Assembly: GCA_047495785.1 (NCBI GenBank)
Contig: JBLDXI010000074.1
Coordinates: forward strand, 806,001-870,000
Length of the DNA stretch: 64,000 nucleotides
From: Lepidodermella squamata
Taxonomy: Eukaryota > Gastrotricha
Reading direction: 5' to 3'
Below the pieces are notes generated by a model. It saw only the letters and a program-made list of their open reading frames with translations. It had not been told where the DNA came from and did no database searches. The translations under genes and the position numbers were made by a program. Below are positions 1 to 10,605 of the stretch, one piece after another (within the stretch, counting starts at the first letter, position 1; each line of letters begins with the position of its first letter).

Positions 1-3000
1 TGTTCAGTTTATAAGTCCCCGCCACAGGATTGCTCCCGATGACTAACGTTTGAGTATCTCCCGTCGGCAAATAATAATCCTCCGTCGAAAATTCACATCG
101 GGCATGTTCAGGGTAGCTAACAATCGATATCGCCTTGGAGGCTGAGTCGAAGGTAAAAGCTAACAGAGGCCAGCTTTCAGTTCCTAGGCTAACAGGTTGA
201 AAGGCGCAAGGGATATTGGTAGCATTGTTGTTTTCGGTGACTGCTGCATTCCATGAAATCAACGCGAGCTTTCCAGCCGAAAAATCGATTGAAATAGTAA
301 CGAAAGTGTCGAATTCATCAATCCAAGTTAATACTGCTTGCGGCTTAGATGAGAAGCCAACTGCTTGCATCTTGGTTACAGATGATCTTGGCATGAAGTA
401 GCCCATAACTGTGAAAGCATCACCAACTTTGTTTAAAGAAATTGTTAGGCTTGGCCCTTGTACAACAGCAAATGCTTGATCCCAACAAGTTTCGCAATCG
501 AAAGGCGTTTGTTTTGGATTGAATTCGACAAAATTGGTAGAAGCAAGATCAATAATTCCACTCAATTGATTCGCTGTTCCAGACTGATCTAGAGCTAACG
601 ATCGCTTTGAAGTAGATGAGTCTCCAAAATTTGTAACAAATCCTGTAGAGTGGAGAGGAAAGAATACTAAAACGCCATCCGGGAGTAAGCTAGATTGGAA
701 ATTGCAATCTGGAGGTTGGAAGCCTGCAGGGCAAATACAAACTGTAGCGGTTCCACATGTGCCCCCATTCAAACAAGCATAACCACCGCAGTAAGCCGAC
801 GAAGCTTCACAAGTAGCGCCACCTTTCAGCATCAAGGTTTTGCCTATCTCTGCACAGATTTCAGTGAATTTCCGATGAGGATTCGTGGGGCTGACAGTTT
901 TGGATTTCACAACAGAATTAGCTGGGCAGAAAGCTTCGGAGTTACCACTTTCAGAGACTGAATCCGACGAGCGCATGATCGTGTCGCTTCTTGCCAGTTC
1001 GGACTGCTGGCTGGCCAAGCAGTTTGCTGAAGAATCTAGAATCATTTATTGAGTAGAAGTACAAGTTCAACGAAAATTTTCTTGCCACTTTGCGGGATTA
1101 GTTTGAAGAAACTGGCACGATTCACGATAAGTTGGTTGAAATTATTGGTGTTGGTAAACTCGCCGAAACCGAAGTTGATCAGCCCAGTTGAAGAGATGAG
1201 CCTCATAATACCGGAGGCTCGTCCGACGAGTGACGGCTTGCAAGGACTAGCCGAAGATATGCTTTTGAAGCACATATATACATCTTCATTGGCCTGAACT
1301 TGAATGATCCATGTGCCGTTGTATATTGCGCCGAAGCTATTGCTTCCAATTGAAGGTTGATTATTCCACAGCGATCCATCGGCTAAATAAGCGGTGGACG
1401 ATGGCGGGAAGTTATACACATAAGCCTTAGGGTCACTTGGCTCCAAATCGATAGTTATGCCACCCTTCAGTGACGCACCACCCACGAAGCCCCAGTTCTT
1501 CGACGCGTCTTTGCGATCTGTAATATTATTTAATGAAATTATCAAAATTTCTACTCGAAAATAGCATTACATTGCAAGGCAATTCCTGTGTAATCCATGA
1601 AGTAAACCATAAAACCGGCACCGCGGGACTGTGTATTGCACGGGCAAATCCAGTCGTAGGTTATTTCAACTTGGAATGCACTAGTAGATTTGTCGATTCT
1701 CGCCTGTTCAATGAAAGGCTCAGTTGTAAGAAGGGAGGCAATAATATATAATATCTGTCAAAGCAACTAAAGGACATAATTCGAAAGTAAATCTTATATT
1801 CTGACATCTGAGCTTTGTGTCATATGGTATGGAGTGCAGAAAGTTTATGGCTATAATTATACGAGAAGGTTCCAGTAAATACCGAAAATTTCTTTACTTT
1901 AGTGTATAACACAAGTATGAAAACTTCCTTAAATTTCTCACCTTAGACCAGGCCATTGAAATTTCATTTTTCCTGGGTTGTGTTAGTGTGAAAGTGAAAG
2001 CTGTATCGCTCACGTAAGAATGGCCAACCAAGTTCCAGTTTCGATCTGCATGCAAACAAATATTTATCAACAGAACATACAACGTTTTGACCGCTATTTA
2101 CGGATAGAATCCATTCGATTTATCGAGAGTTCCGGGACGTAAAGAGAAGTGAACCCAGTTGGCGGGCTAACTATCGGTGTTACAGGCAGTCCAGTTTCTG
2201 GAAACCGAAAGTATGGATCTGCAAAATTGGATAATCTGTCACCTGTGTCAATCCTTACTACGTCAAACTCACAAACCTTCTTCCATTTCGTAGAAGCTGA
2301 ATTCAGATATCTCAATAACTTCTTTCGCTTTTGATTTGAGAGGGACGATCGAGGCGAACCCGAGCTTTACATTCCCACGGCGTATTATTCTCCTAATAGC
2401 GTAACCTCCAGTTTTCTCGAGACAAACGAATACACGGCTTGGATCATTTCGAGGCAGAAAGTAGATACCAATGTCATCGCCAACAACTTGCGCTATAAGG
2501 GTTGCATCATCAAAATCAGCATATGAGGATGCAAACAGTATGTTGTCGCAGAATCCGAATCCTCCCAGTGCCGGGGGATTTTGATCTGGAATCCAGGGAA
2601 GATTCTGTCCGCCTGTTCCGTTGAATCGAAGAGTTGCCCAAGCCATCATAGGCCTAATTCTTACTGCAAAACCTTCTAGGTTCGATTTAGCAGGATCTCT
2701 CAAGCCGTTGAAAGGAAATGCAGTGTTCTGCGTGTCTATCGATGATTCGTGAAACAGGTTTACAATCAGCCCGCCAAATGAGGCTTCGTTTGTTACGGCA
2801 AAATCGCCAGTAAGTCTGAACCTCACTTCAATCCGCCAGTTGTTGAGAGGGCGAGGAATTTCCTAGCGGGAGATTGGTAAAAATCCAATAGCGTATAAGA
2901 TTTGAAGCTCACTTGTGCCTTCCATACTACTGTATTCACCCTGCTGGCCAAGGTTGGAGATTGTAGGGTTAGAGACGATTTTGATGATGTCAATGAAGAT

Positions 3001-3217
3001 TTCGGATTTGTGATAACCGTCCAGCCATCATTCTCTGAGATGAAAACGTTTAGGCTATGATCGATTATTATAGTGTGGAAATACCAATATTCGTGAAATC
3101 CGAAATCGAAAATGATGACATGTATACAGGCGAATAGCCACCGGGTATCGCTACTTTCCGAGCGATCTGGCCTCCTGCTAGGCCCAACAAAACACTTAGG
3201 ACAGTCAAACGAATCAT
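1..3217 (-). CDS. Lectin/EGF/LamG protein, probable Cys-loop channel (3' end outside window)
   Basis: Exons (minus strand): 3217-3085, 3034-2913, 2862-2277, 2218-2102, 2045-1942, 1703-1571, 1517-1089, 1026-<1. All junctions are GT-AG and phases close. The start ATG at 3217 opens a signal peptide (MIRLTVLSVLLGLAGG). Exons 2-3 encode a segment that looks like an L-type-lectin or concanavalin fold; exons 6-7 encode a second beta-rich segment; exon 8 carries a Cys-rich stretch, an EGF-like module (CLNGGTC...CICPAGFQPPDC) and a LamG-like domain that runs off the left edge. Exons 1, 2, 4 and 5 have exactly the same lengths (133, 122, 117, 104 nt) as those of the paralog at 3358-8327, so this is a tandem duplicate. 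The Cys-loop channel part is inferred from that paralog and is not in the window. The splice model is strong; the domain names of the first two segments are tentative. Confidence 0.82.
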
Positions 3218-3357
3218 CCTCAAAAATAATTCCTGAAAAATGTGCCTGAGACTGAGAGCTTATTTGCTTATTTGCTTTAAATCAGGGTACGCAATTCAAA
3301 AAATTACCAAGTTGTGTTTGACATTCGTTATTTTATTCAAGTGACAGAAAAGTTTAA

Positions 3358-6300
3358 CTATTTCATTAGAAACAGGTAAATATGAAGTGCGATAAGGGCG
3401 GAAATGGTGACTAGGAAAGCAATGCAGTCGAAAACCCGATTTTTTGGTATTTTCCCGCAGGTTATTTTCTTGGCGAATTCCGTCTTCATATGAACCAGCC
3501 AGAATTGAATTATCGCCCAACTTGTCATAGCCGCAGATATCACGACAAGGAAAGCAATGTAATTGTAGAGTAACATCCGCTGTGGGATCTCTGGTACCAA
3601 CATAGTAAATTGTGATAGGCCCATAATCAAAGTTAAGAAAATATAGATCCCAAAGCAAAACCGGTCAGCCTCTTCCGGCGGCATCAGAAACGTGAAAGTT
3701 TGAATGCCGATCAGCAAAATCCAAGGCGCTACGATGTTGACTATCACAAAGCGGGGTTCGCGTTGAAAAGTGAACGAGAAAGTAGCAGAGCTTATTTGAT
3801 CGCCGAATTCATCCTGAAGAACCAGGGTTGTCGCATTGCTTTTCGAATACTTCCAATCACCGTCTTCAAGCTGCACAATTGGGTTGTTGTTTTGATCCAC
3901 ACTCTCCCGCAGCTTTAGCTCGATCTCAGAAAAAGCAATCATGTGTGCCGCTTCTTTTAGTCTTAACTCAATTACGCAAGTCTGCTGGTCGAACGGGAAT
4001 TTCGCAAGGTCAAATGGGCAGAAAGTCTTGAAAACACCCTTCCTCTTCCAGTAGAAGATCATGTCTCGCTTTTTCGTCGTCGGATCGTCTATGACTAAAA
4101 TTTCAGCCCGGTCGCTGATCAAGTCAGAGGACATCGGGATGTCATCAAATGCTGTTGCCAACTCAATTTGGGGCCTCCAGATCTTTTTCAAATCATCAAT
4201 GATTATCCTCTCGATTCCAGCTTTCTGGCTACTGGAGCAGGATGACACAATCCAGGCGACGTAGATTGTACCCGAAACAGTGAGTGATTGCTCAATATTA
4301 TTGAGCTCGAGGATTCTGTCGAGGTAGAAGCGAAGGTCTACGCCGAAAATGAATCCCGGTCGCATTGGCGGTGGAGATCGTCTGATTGGGCTCAGGTCGT
4401 TGCAAGATTCGACTAAATCTTGAACTGTAATGTTGGGAACTGCAGATGGGGTGTATTTTTCGATTGGTTGCTTGGGAATAGGTTCCACCTTCGACCTCTC
4501 AAACTGCTGGGGCTGAGTTGCAGATACCGTTGACGCTGGATTCGAAGTTGAAATGGCCAATGTTGGATTCGAGGTTGGAATTGCCGTAGTCGACGTAATG
4601 GTACCAGTAGAACTCGTAGTACTGCTCGAAGTTGTAGTTTCATCCGGAGGGTACTTGGTTGCGTGAGCTTTCGAGCAAGCGATCGAGAACTTTTCCAAAT
4701 CCACGTCGTTAAGTTTACGATTGTATAGGGCGATGCACTTGTAAGAAAATGCAACGTTACCCAGGCTTTTCGGGTAAAACCGTGTCACGGGGTTCAATCC
4801 AATAGCAAAACGGTTATAGCTCGAATCCTTTAATTCTACACCGCTCGGCAGAATGAAAACGCAGCTAGCATAGCTAGGGTACATAACCACACTGACTCTC
4901 CCGGCTGAATAGTCGAAGTTCACGGAAATCAAAGACCAGGTTCGAACTTCATTTGGCATAGCCAAACCGCAGTTGAAGCTGTCATATTGATCGAATCCAG
5001 CGTGAAAAGAGTAGAGTGTCAGCTTTTTAGATAACGTGCTAAACACTAGTGTTATATAGCTGTCATATCGATCCATCCAAGTTATGTAAGGCTGATCGTC
5101 GTACTTCGGGTCTGCACTTGCAGGTAGGAAGTAACCGATAATCGTTACTGATTTTGTAGACTGGAAGTAGCTTGCTAGATTTCCATCCTCTGCAACGATT
5201 TGGAAGGCTCCAAGGTAGGAGGCAGCGAAGTTTTCTTCAAAGCAAGTCGAGCAGTCGAAAGGTGGAAAGGTTTTTGGCATCCCATTCATGAAAAGAACAC
5301 TGGGATCAGCAACACCGATTATTCTGTTGCCCTTCCCAGATTGATCAAGCGCGAAACTTCGAGTCAGAGCCGTTGGTTCATCGAAGTTAGTCAGAGTTCC
5401 ATTTCTGTGCAGTGGGTAGAAGACCAGCGCACCTTCGGGGAGAGAGCTGGATTCGAACCTGCAATCTGGCGGTTCGAATCCTTTGGGGCATGTGCACATA
5501 GACGATGGGATGACATCACGGTCCCACCAGTAGTTAGGCCCCCCATTGCACTCGCCCCCATTCAAGCAGGTATAAGCAGCGCATATTTCCGAAGGTACGC
5601 ATTCTAAGCCGTATCGGTACATTAGGGTGTTGTTGACTATACGGCATAGCGATCGAAAGAATCGAGAATTTCCTGGGTAATAAGAATCCGAAGGCGCGGG
5701 GCTTGGTGATATTTTCAGTACTGAATTGGCGGGGCAGTGGAAAACAATATTGCTGTTGTAGCCAGCCCTAATGCCCGATTTTACTGCGACATTTGTTGTA
5801 GGCAGCTCAGTCTGATCGCCACAGCTTAGACCTGACTGATCTGAAATCAAAATTTCATATATTATTATATAATTAGTTAGAATTCTACCCAAAGAAACGT
5901 TACACTATAACAAGTACAGGGGTGGGAGGGGCTATCGTACCCCCTAGATCGCAAGGAAAACCAACAAAGATCGCAGGGGGCCCTTTGGTCATAAATTTGG
6001 CCCGAAAATACCAAAGTATTAGGATCCCCGAAGTAGGGGGTAACTAAGGGGTAGGGATTCGAGGATCCTACTTTGGTATTTTCGGGCCAAATTTATCAAA
6101 TGGTCCCTCCTGCGATCTTTGTTGGCTTTTTCACTTTGGCCTTGCGATCTAGGGGGTACGATCCCACTGATTCTGATGCAGCGTAAAAGGTACAAGGTTC
6201 CAGAAAAGAGAACTCACCTAAAGGGTAGACGCGGAAGAAATTGACAGCCTTTATTGCCAGGAAATTGTAATTTCCACCACCCGTGTTCAAGCTCAGTCCG

Positions 6301-8327
6301 ACGTTAACGCTAGCTGAGGCAATTGCAGCGAAAGCCCCAGCGATCTTACCGGCAGAAATCGGCTCACACCGCGGAGATCCTGGCTCCGTGAAGCAAAACC
6401 GTAATGTTTCGTCTGGCCTGAGTTGAATCGTTAGGGTTGCAGCGAATGGTATCTTTGGCAAGTCAAAATAAGCAACTGTGTAAGTTTCATTCAATAATTT
6501 GGAAGTAACGATGTAAGAATCGTTGCCGTCGAGTTTCGGGAAAAGGAATACTTCAAATCGATCGGGCCTCCGAGCTACGCGTAACGTCAACCCACTCCTA
6601 AGTTTTGCCGCACTCCCATAACCGGCAAAGTCTGATTCAGAAACTGAAAGAACAAATATGCGCGTTCAAAGGTATGGGCTGATTGAGGCTGATATGTATT
6701 ACATTTATACGCGATGCCTTGCTTGTCCATTAGAAAAATGTTAAAATTCCCGCCTATGTCGTTTGACGTCCAGTTGCTGTATGCGATGTCGAGCTGCAGT
6801 GAACTCACCGTATAGTCAAAGCTTGTCTGAAAATAGCAATAGATAGAAAAGTTAGCCACAAGCATAGGCATAATATCAGTATAGACTGTCTACTCACGAG
6901 AAATTGATGAATTAGCAGACCCTCCGGCGCCCATGGCGTTACACCCCTTTTCTCGTGAGTAGACAGTCTATACTGATATTATGTCTATGGCCTCAAGCCT
7001 CGAATCTTCTTACCCGACTCCAAATGGCGCCATAATCCACCTTTCGATTTTGCGCAATTTGAAAGTTCAGTGAAGAGTCCGATATGACCACACTACCCAT
7101 CGGGAGCCATTTACTAACTGTGTGTCATTAAAAGGGAAATTATCAGCTATAGCTCGAATTGGGTCATTAGCCTCATTATAGAAACTTACGAATGTTTGCG
7201 AATAGTCGAACTGAAAGGTCAGATAAATAAGACGTTGTAAAGTTTTCGGGAGGTGCTACGACAGGTACCGCTGGTGGGCCAACGTAAATCGGGCTGAACT
7301 TGAGATCTTGAAAATTCCTGTTTTCTCTCAAAGCAAAATAACATCATTCAATAGCTTACCAAGCTGCATTTCATAGAAGGAAAGTTCGAAAATCATCACT
7401 ACTTCCGTGGTATTGAGTTTGCTGACTGGAGCAGCAGAGACAATGCCAATTTTAGCTTCACCGCGATGAATGGTCGATCGCAGAGGGATCGCTTCGTTTG
7501 TCGAATAGCTGCAGGTGAAAAATCTGGCCGGGTCGTCTCTCGGCATGAAATGAATAGTCAATAAGGTATTGATCATTTGAACAATCATAACAGCATCGTC
7601 AAAGTCTCTGAACGGAGCGTCAGGCGTGATTTGGTTTTTGTTGAAAAGCACCTGGTTACAATTCGTGTACTGCCCATCGATAGAGTCGACGCGCCAAGCT
7701 TTATTCTGAACACTCGAGGCGTTATTTCGGGATGTCCCGAAAGCGCCGTCGGGCCGCACCCGTATCGCATGCATGTGCAGGTAAGACGTAGCTGGATTTT
7801 TCACGCCGTAATTTTCGTAAGTCACATCAGCTTGGTCGATTGACGATTCCTCCGCGATGTAGAACACGAAACCGCCGAATTTGGTGTAATCGGTCAATTT
7901 ATCATTGCCCATAGATGCGAATCTTATCTCAGCACGCCAGTTGACGATATGGCGAGGTATGTATTCCTGCAATCAAATTTAGCATTTCTGTTATGTTTAT
8001 TATCAAAAAGGTTCAACCTTGCTCCATAAAGATGAATTTCCCGATGTCTTAGCTGTAAAATCTCGGAATATTAAGCTCGCGCCGTCAAACTGAGGCCAGT
8101 CGTTGTTTGATTTCGTAATATCCCAATTCGTTGCAATAGCTGTTAGCACAAGTTACAAATTAGCTCGATTATATGTTCGACATTGAATCTAAACCTGATT
8201 CTGTGAATTCGTCCATGGAGAGTTCAGGGATAAAGACCGGTGTGAAACCTCCAAACGGGACAACGTTGCGAGCTTCAGGCGCCCCGAGAATCGCCGTCAC
8301 GTGCAACAGGGCGATGAAAAGCAGCAT
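3358..8327 (-). CDS. Chimeric Cys-loop ligand-gated ion channel with lectin-like, EGF and LamG ectodomains
   Basis: Exons: 8327-8195, 8139-8018, 7966-7360, 7306-7190, 7117-7014, 6826-6703, 6631-6218, 5840-3358; 1367 residues. Signal peptide 1 to about 19. Residues about 45-287 and 362-540 are beta-rich, possibly lectin-like. EGF-like 627-667; LamG/concanavalin-like about 680-930; Thr/Ser linker about 940-1010 (mucin-like). Ligand-binding domain about 1040-1237 with loop-A-like IWRPQ and the signature Cys-loop (C1148...C1162, FPFDQQTC, 13 residues between cysteines). Four membrane helices follow at about 1238-1260, 1269-1290, 1296-1324 and 1343-1367; the M3-M4 loop is only about 18 residues, very short for this family. 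The protein should form a pentameric channel at the plasma membrane with a giant N-terminal recognition region. Exon 8 is an unusually long 2.5 kb. An AATAAA (minus) lies about 25 nt past the stop. The ligand and ion selectivity cannot be read from the sequence. Confidence 0.88.
5934..6162. repeat. Long imperfect palindrome (MITE-like) in last intron of the channel gene
   Basis: Left arm 5934-6026 (starting ATCGTACCCCCTAGATCGCA) and right arm 6062-6162 are inverted copies with small differences; a short GC-rich loop separates them. It fills most of the 377 bp intron 5841-6217. No coding capacity is seen. Confidence 0.75.
6863..6989. repeat. Inverted repeat with about 39 bp arms in an intron
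   Basis: Arms 6863-6901 and 6951-6989 (core TCTCGTGAGTAGACAGTCTA on the right arm) match with one mismatch, around a roughly 49 bp loop. It lies in intron 6827-7013 of the channel gene, which is longer than the 50-70 bp introns around it, so it looks like an insertion. Confidence 0.8.
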
Positions 8328-9012
8328 TTTGACTTAATTAAATTTCGTAAAAATCAGACAGTTGCAAGGGACAAATCTGCTTCGTTAGCGGAGGTGGATT
8401 TGGAAAGGAATTATTTGATTTTAATTATTGCTTCCTTTTTTATGTAATGCTTGTTATGGTTTAGTCAATAAGCTGTGTCAAGTAACAAATTCGGTGCGTG
8501 TCGGCTGTGGGTTTTAGGCTCCAAAACTCGAAATTCAGCGAGGCTTGATTAGTTCGGATATATTCATCATTCACTCCTTCAAGCCACTAAAAACGGTTCA
8601 CTCTGAATATCGCAGCAGAATGGAGTACAAATTACTGTTCTGTTTATGAGGTGGCTATTACCTGCCAGTTTGATCAACAGCCAAATTACGAGTAAAAAAG
8701 AAAGGAGTTAGCAAACGGTATCGGTTTATTTTTTGGTGAAAGCCTTCCATCCTCAGCGTATGGGAAAATTTAACAAAGAGTTTGTGGGAATTCCGTTAAA
8801 ATCTCCCGCATTTGGGTTTTGTTAGTTAATGATTATGATCAGGGTCAGGTGAAAGTTTTCGTAAAACTAGATTTGTCAACTTGACGAGATTTCAAAATGT
8901 GCGCAACAGCTCAATCGACAAATACTCACAAATTGCATGATTTAAGACACGAGTCACTTAGCTTATCGAAGAGACAAGTCAGAGCAGCCCAAAATAGTGT
9001 CTAGTAATCCTC
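8328..9012. other. Intergenic, no gene seen
   Basis: AT-rich 5' flank of the channel gene (minus) and 3' flank of the next minus-strand gene. I see no coding exon, RNA gene or clear repeat here. Confidence 0.5.
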
Positions 9013-9624
9013 CTATAAGGTATCAAATGATGGGTAGGCTGGATGTCGCGTTAAAGCATCGACGAGAGCGCCTTGAACTTGTAGGAACTCAGCATCGGTA
9101 ACACCGCGGTCCTCTAAGCCGGCATCCTCTAGCCATCTTATCCAAATCTTCCACCATGGCTGCTTTTTCGTATTTTGATTGGTAACTTTACGCTTTGCTG
9201 TCACGACGGCTTTCGCCTCGAGTACCTTCACCTCAACATAAATGATACCGCTTTCATCGAGCGAAGACTCGACGCCGATTCGGGCGACGCACGACATGTT
9301 ATTCGGCCGAATTTCGCGGTTACTAAAATATTCATCCAAACTCACTATGTTTCCAGCGGCCCAGTGCAGAAACCCGACAGCCGAAGGTTCGCTAAGCCAG
9401 TCGACACGACCTGCCAGGTGCTGTTGTAGTTTCTTGAGCACCGCGTTTTCAGTTGCGAACATGTGCGCCATTGTGAAGTTGCCGGCGAAGAATGACGTAG
9501 AAATAGGGCCCATTACAAGCGGCAAATCATCAGCCGTTGTCTCGTTGGCTCGTTTGACGTGCCATGCAGCTTCTGCTGCCCCTGCTCGCAGTGCTAATGA
9601 CCAAGCAAGTAGTTTCCAAATCAT
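9013..9624 (-). CDS. Orphan secreted protein, 203 aa, single exon
   Basis: ATG at 9624 to stop at 9013, uninterrupted. The N-terminus has a signal-peptide-like stretch (WKLLAWSLALRAGAAEA, residues 3-19). The rest is soluble: an Ala/Leu-rich helical stretch with two N-glycosylation sequons (NET, NFT), a Trp-rich basic patch (QPWWKIWIRW, about 150-160) and a helical C-terminus. There is one conserved-looking cysteine (NNMSCVAR). GC content is higher than its flanks, which supports coding. I do not recognise the family. It sits on the same strand as the receptor genes, 0.7 kb upstream of the start of the second one. A secreted or lumenal role is inferred only from the signal peptide. Confidence 0.6.
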   Translation of the reverse strand: MIWKLLAWSLALRAGAAEAAWHVKRANETTADDLPLVMGPISTSFFAGNFTMAHMFATENAVLKKLQQHLAGRVDWLSEPSAVGFLHWAAGNIVSLDEYFSNREIRPNNMSCVARIGVESSLDESGIIYVEVKVLEAKAVVTAKRKVTNQNTKKQPWWKIWIRWLEDAGLEDRGVTDAEFLQVQGALVDALTRHPAYPSFDTL

Positions 9625-10605
9625 ATCAAAGATCTAATAATTGACTATGCATCAACGGAAAACATAAAATCGGGGTCAACGGAGCTTGATTTCAATAAGT
9701 TGGTTTGGTTGGTTTCGGTTCCAGCTTTTAAGCCATCACAACCGAAGCATAACCAAATGCTCCCAAACCTCGTTTGAAAGGAAGATACCGCCGAAATCGC
9801 TTTTCAAATCTTAGTCAGTTAAAGACTGGGTGCTATTCGAAGGGATCATAGGGGTTCTATAGGGAGAAATCATGATCGGAGGATCCAGACATTCCGTTGG
9901 CAAACTCAAACGGAATTGCTTCATAAAGCTACCGAAGATTTAATGGACATCAAAACCAGGGATCTGGACGCAACAAACCAGTTTCAGCTTTTATATCGCT
10001 TACGAATGAACTCGGCATGTTTTTTTCTGCCGGGAAAACACGCGCTCATCAATGCATTACAATTAAAGCGTGAATTAAACTCCGGAACAAATTTGAAATT
10101 CAAATTTGGAATTCGGAATTCAAGCCACTGAGAATCTATTCACTGTCAACAGCGGATTTTCGGAATATGGAAATTAATTTGAGATTTATTCATGAACGAT
10201 TTCAAATTGAAAATGGGGACTGCTAGTAATTTTTTCTCGAACGTTTCAACATCCTAAACTAAACACAGTGAACACAGTTTTTTCAACATCATGATAGTTC
10301 ACCTTTATTTGCTGTTGGACTTTCCGGCTCAATTTTACCAAAGTGTACAGAACTAACTGAAAACCTTCGATTATATTTCACAATTATCGAAAAAGGCGTT
10401 TTTATTCATCAAATTAATAAAAACTTAATTATGAATAATTATAAAAAATGCATTCATCCATGTGCATCAAAATTTCAAGAATAACTAGTAAAATTATCCA
10501 AGATACCTATTTTCTCGTTCGTTTTTTGGCAAGTAAATGAAGATGAAGCCGTAATATAACTGTTGTAAAATATTATAGGTAGCTTTTTAATTTGCTTCTC
10601 GCCGC
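9625..10605. other. Intergenic, no gene seen
   Basis: AT-rich sequence between two minus-strand genes. Short open frames here (for example 9916-10131 plus) lack splice context and family resemblance. Confidence 0.45.

Noticed and set aside
5200-5607. 135-codon plus-strand open frame
   Set aside because: It is the complement of the EGF/LamG exon of the channel gene, whose frame is supported by domains and a paralog.
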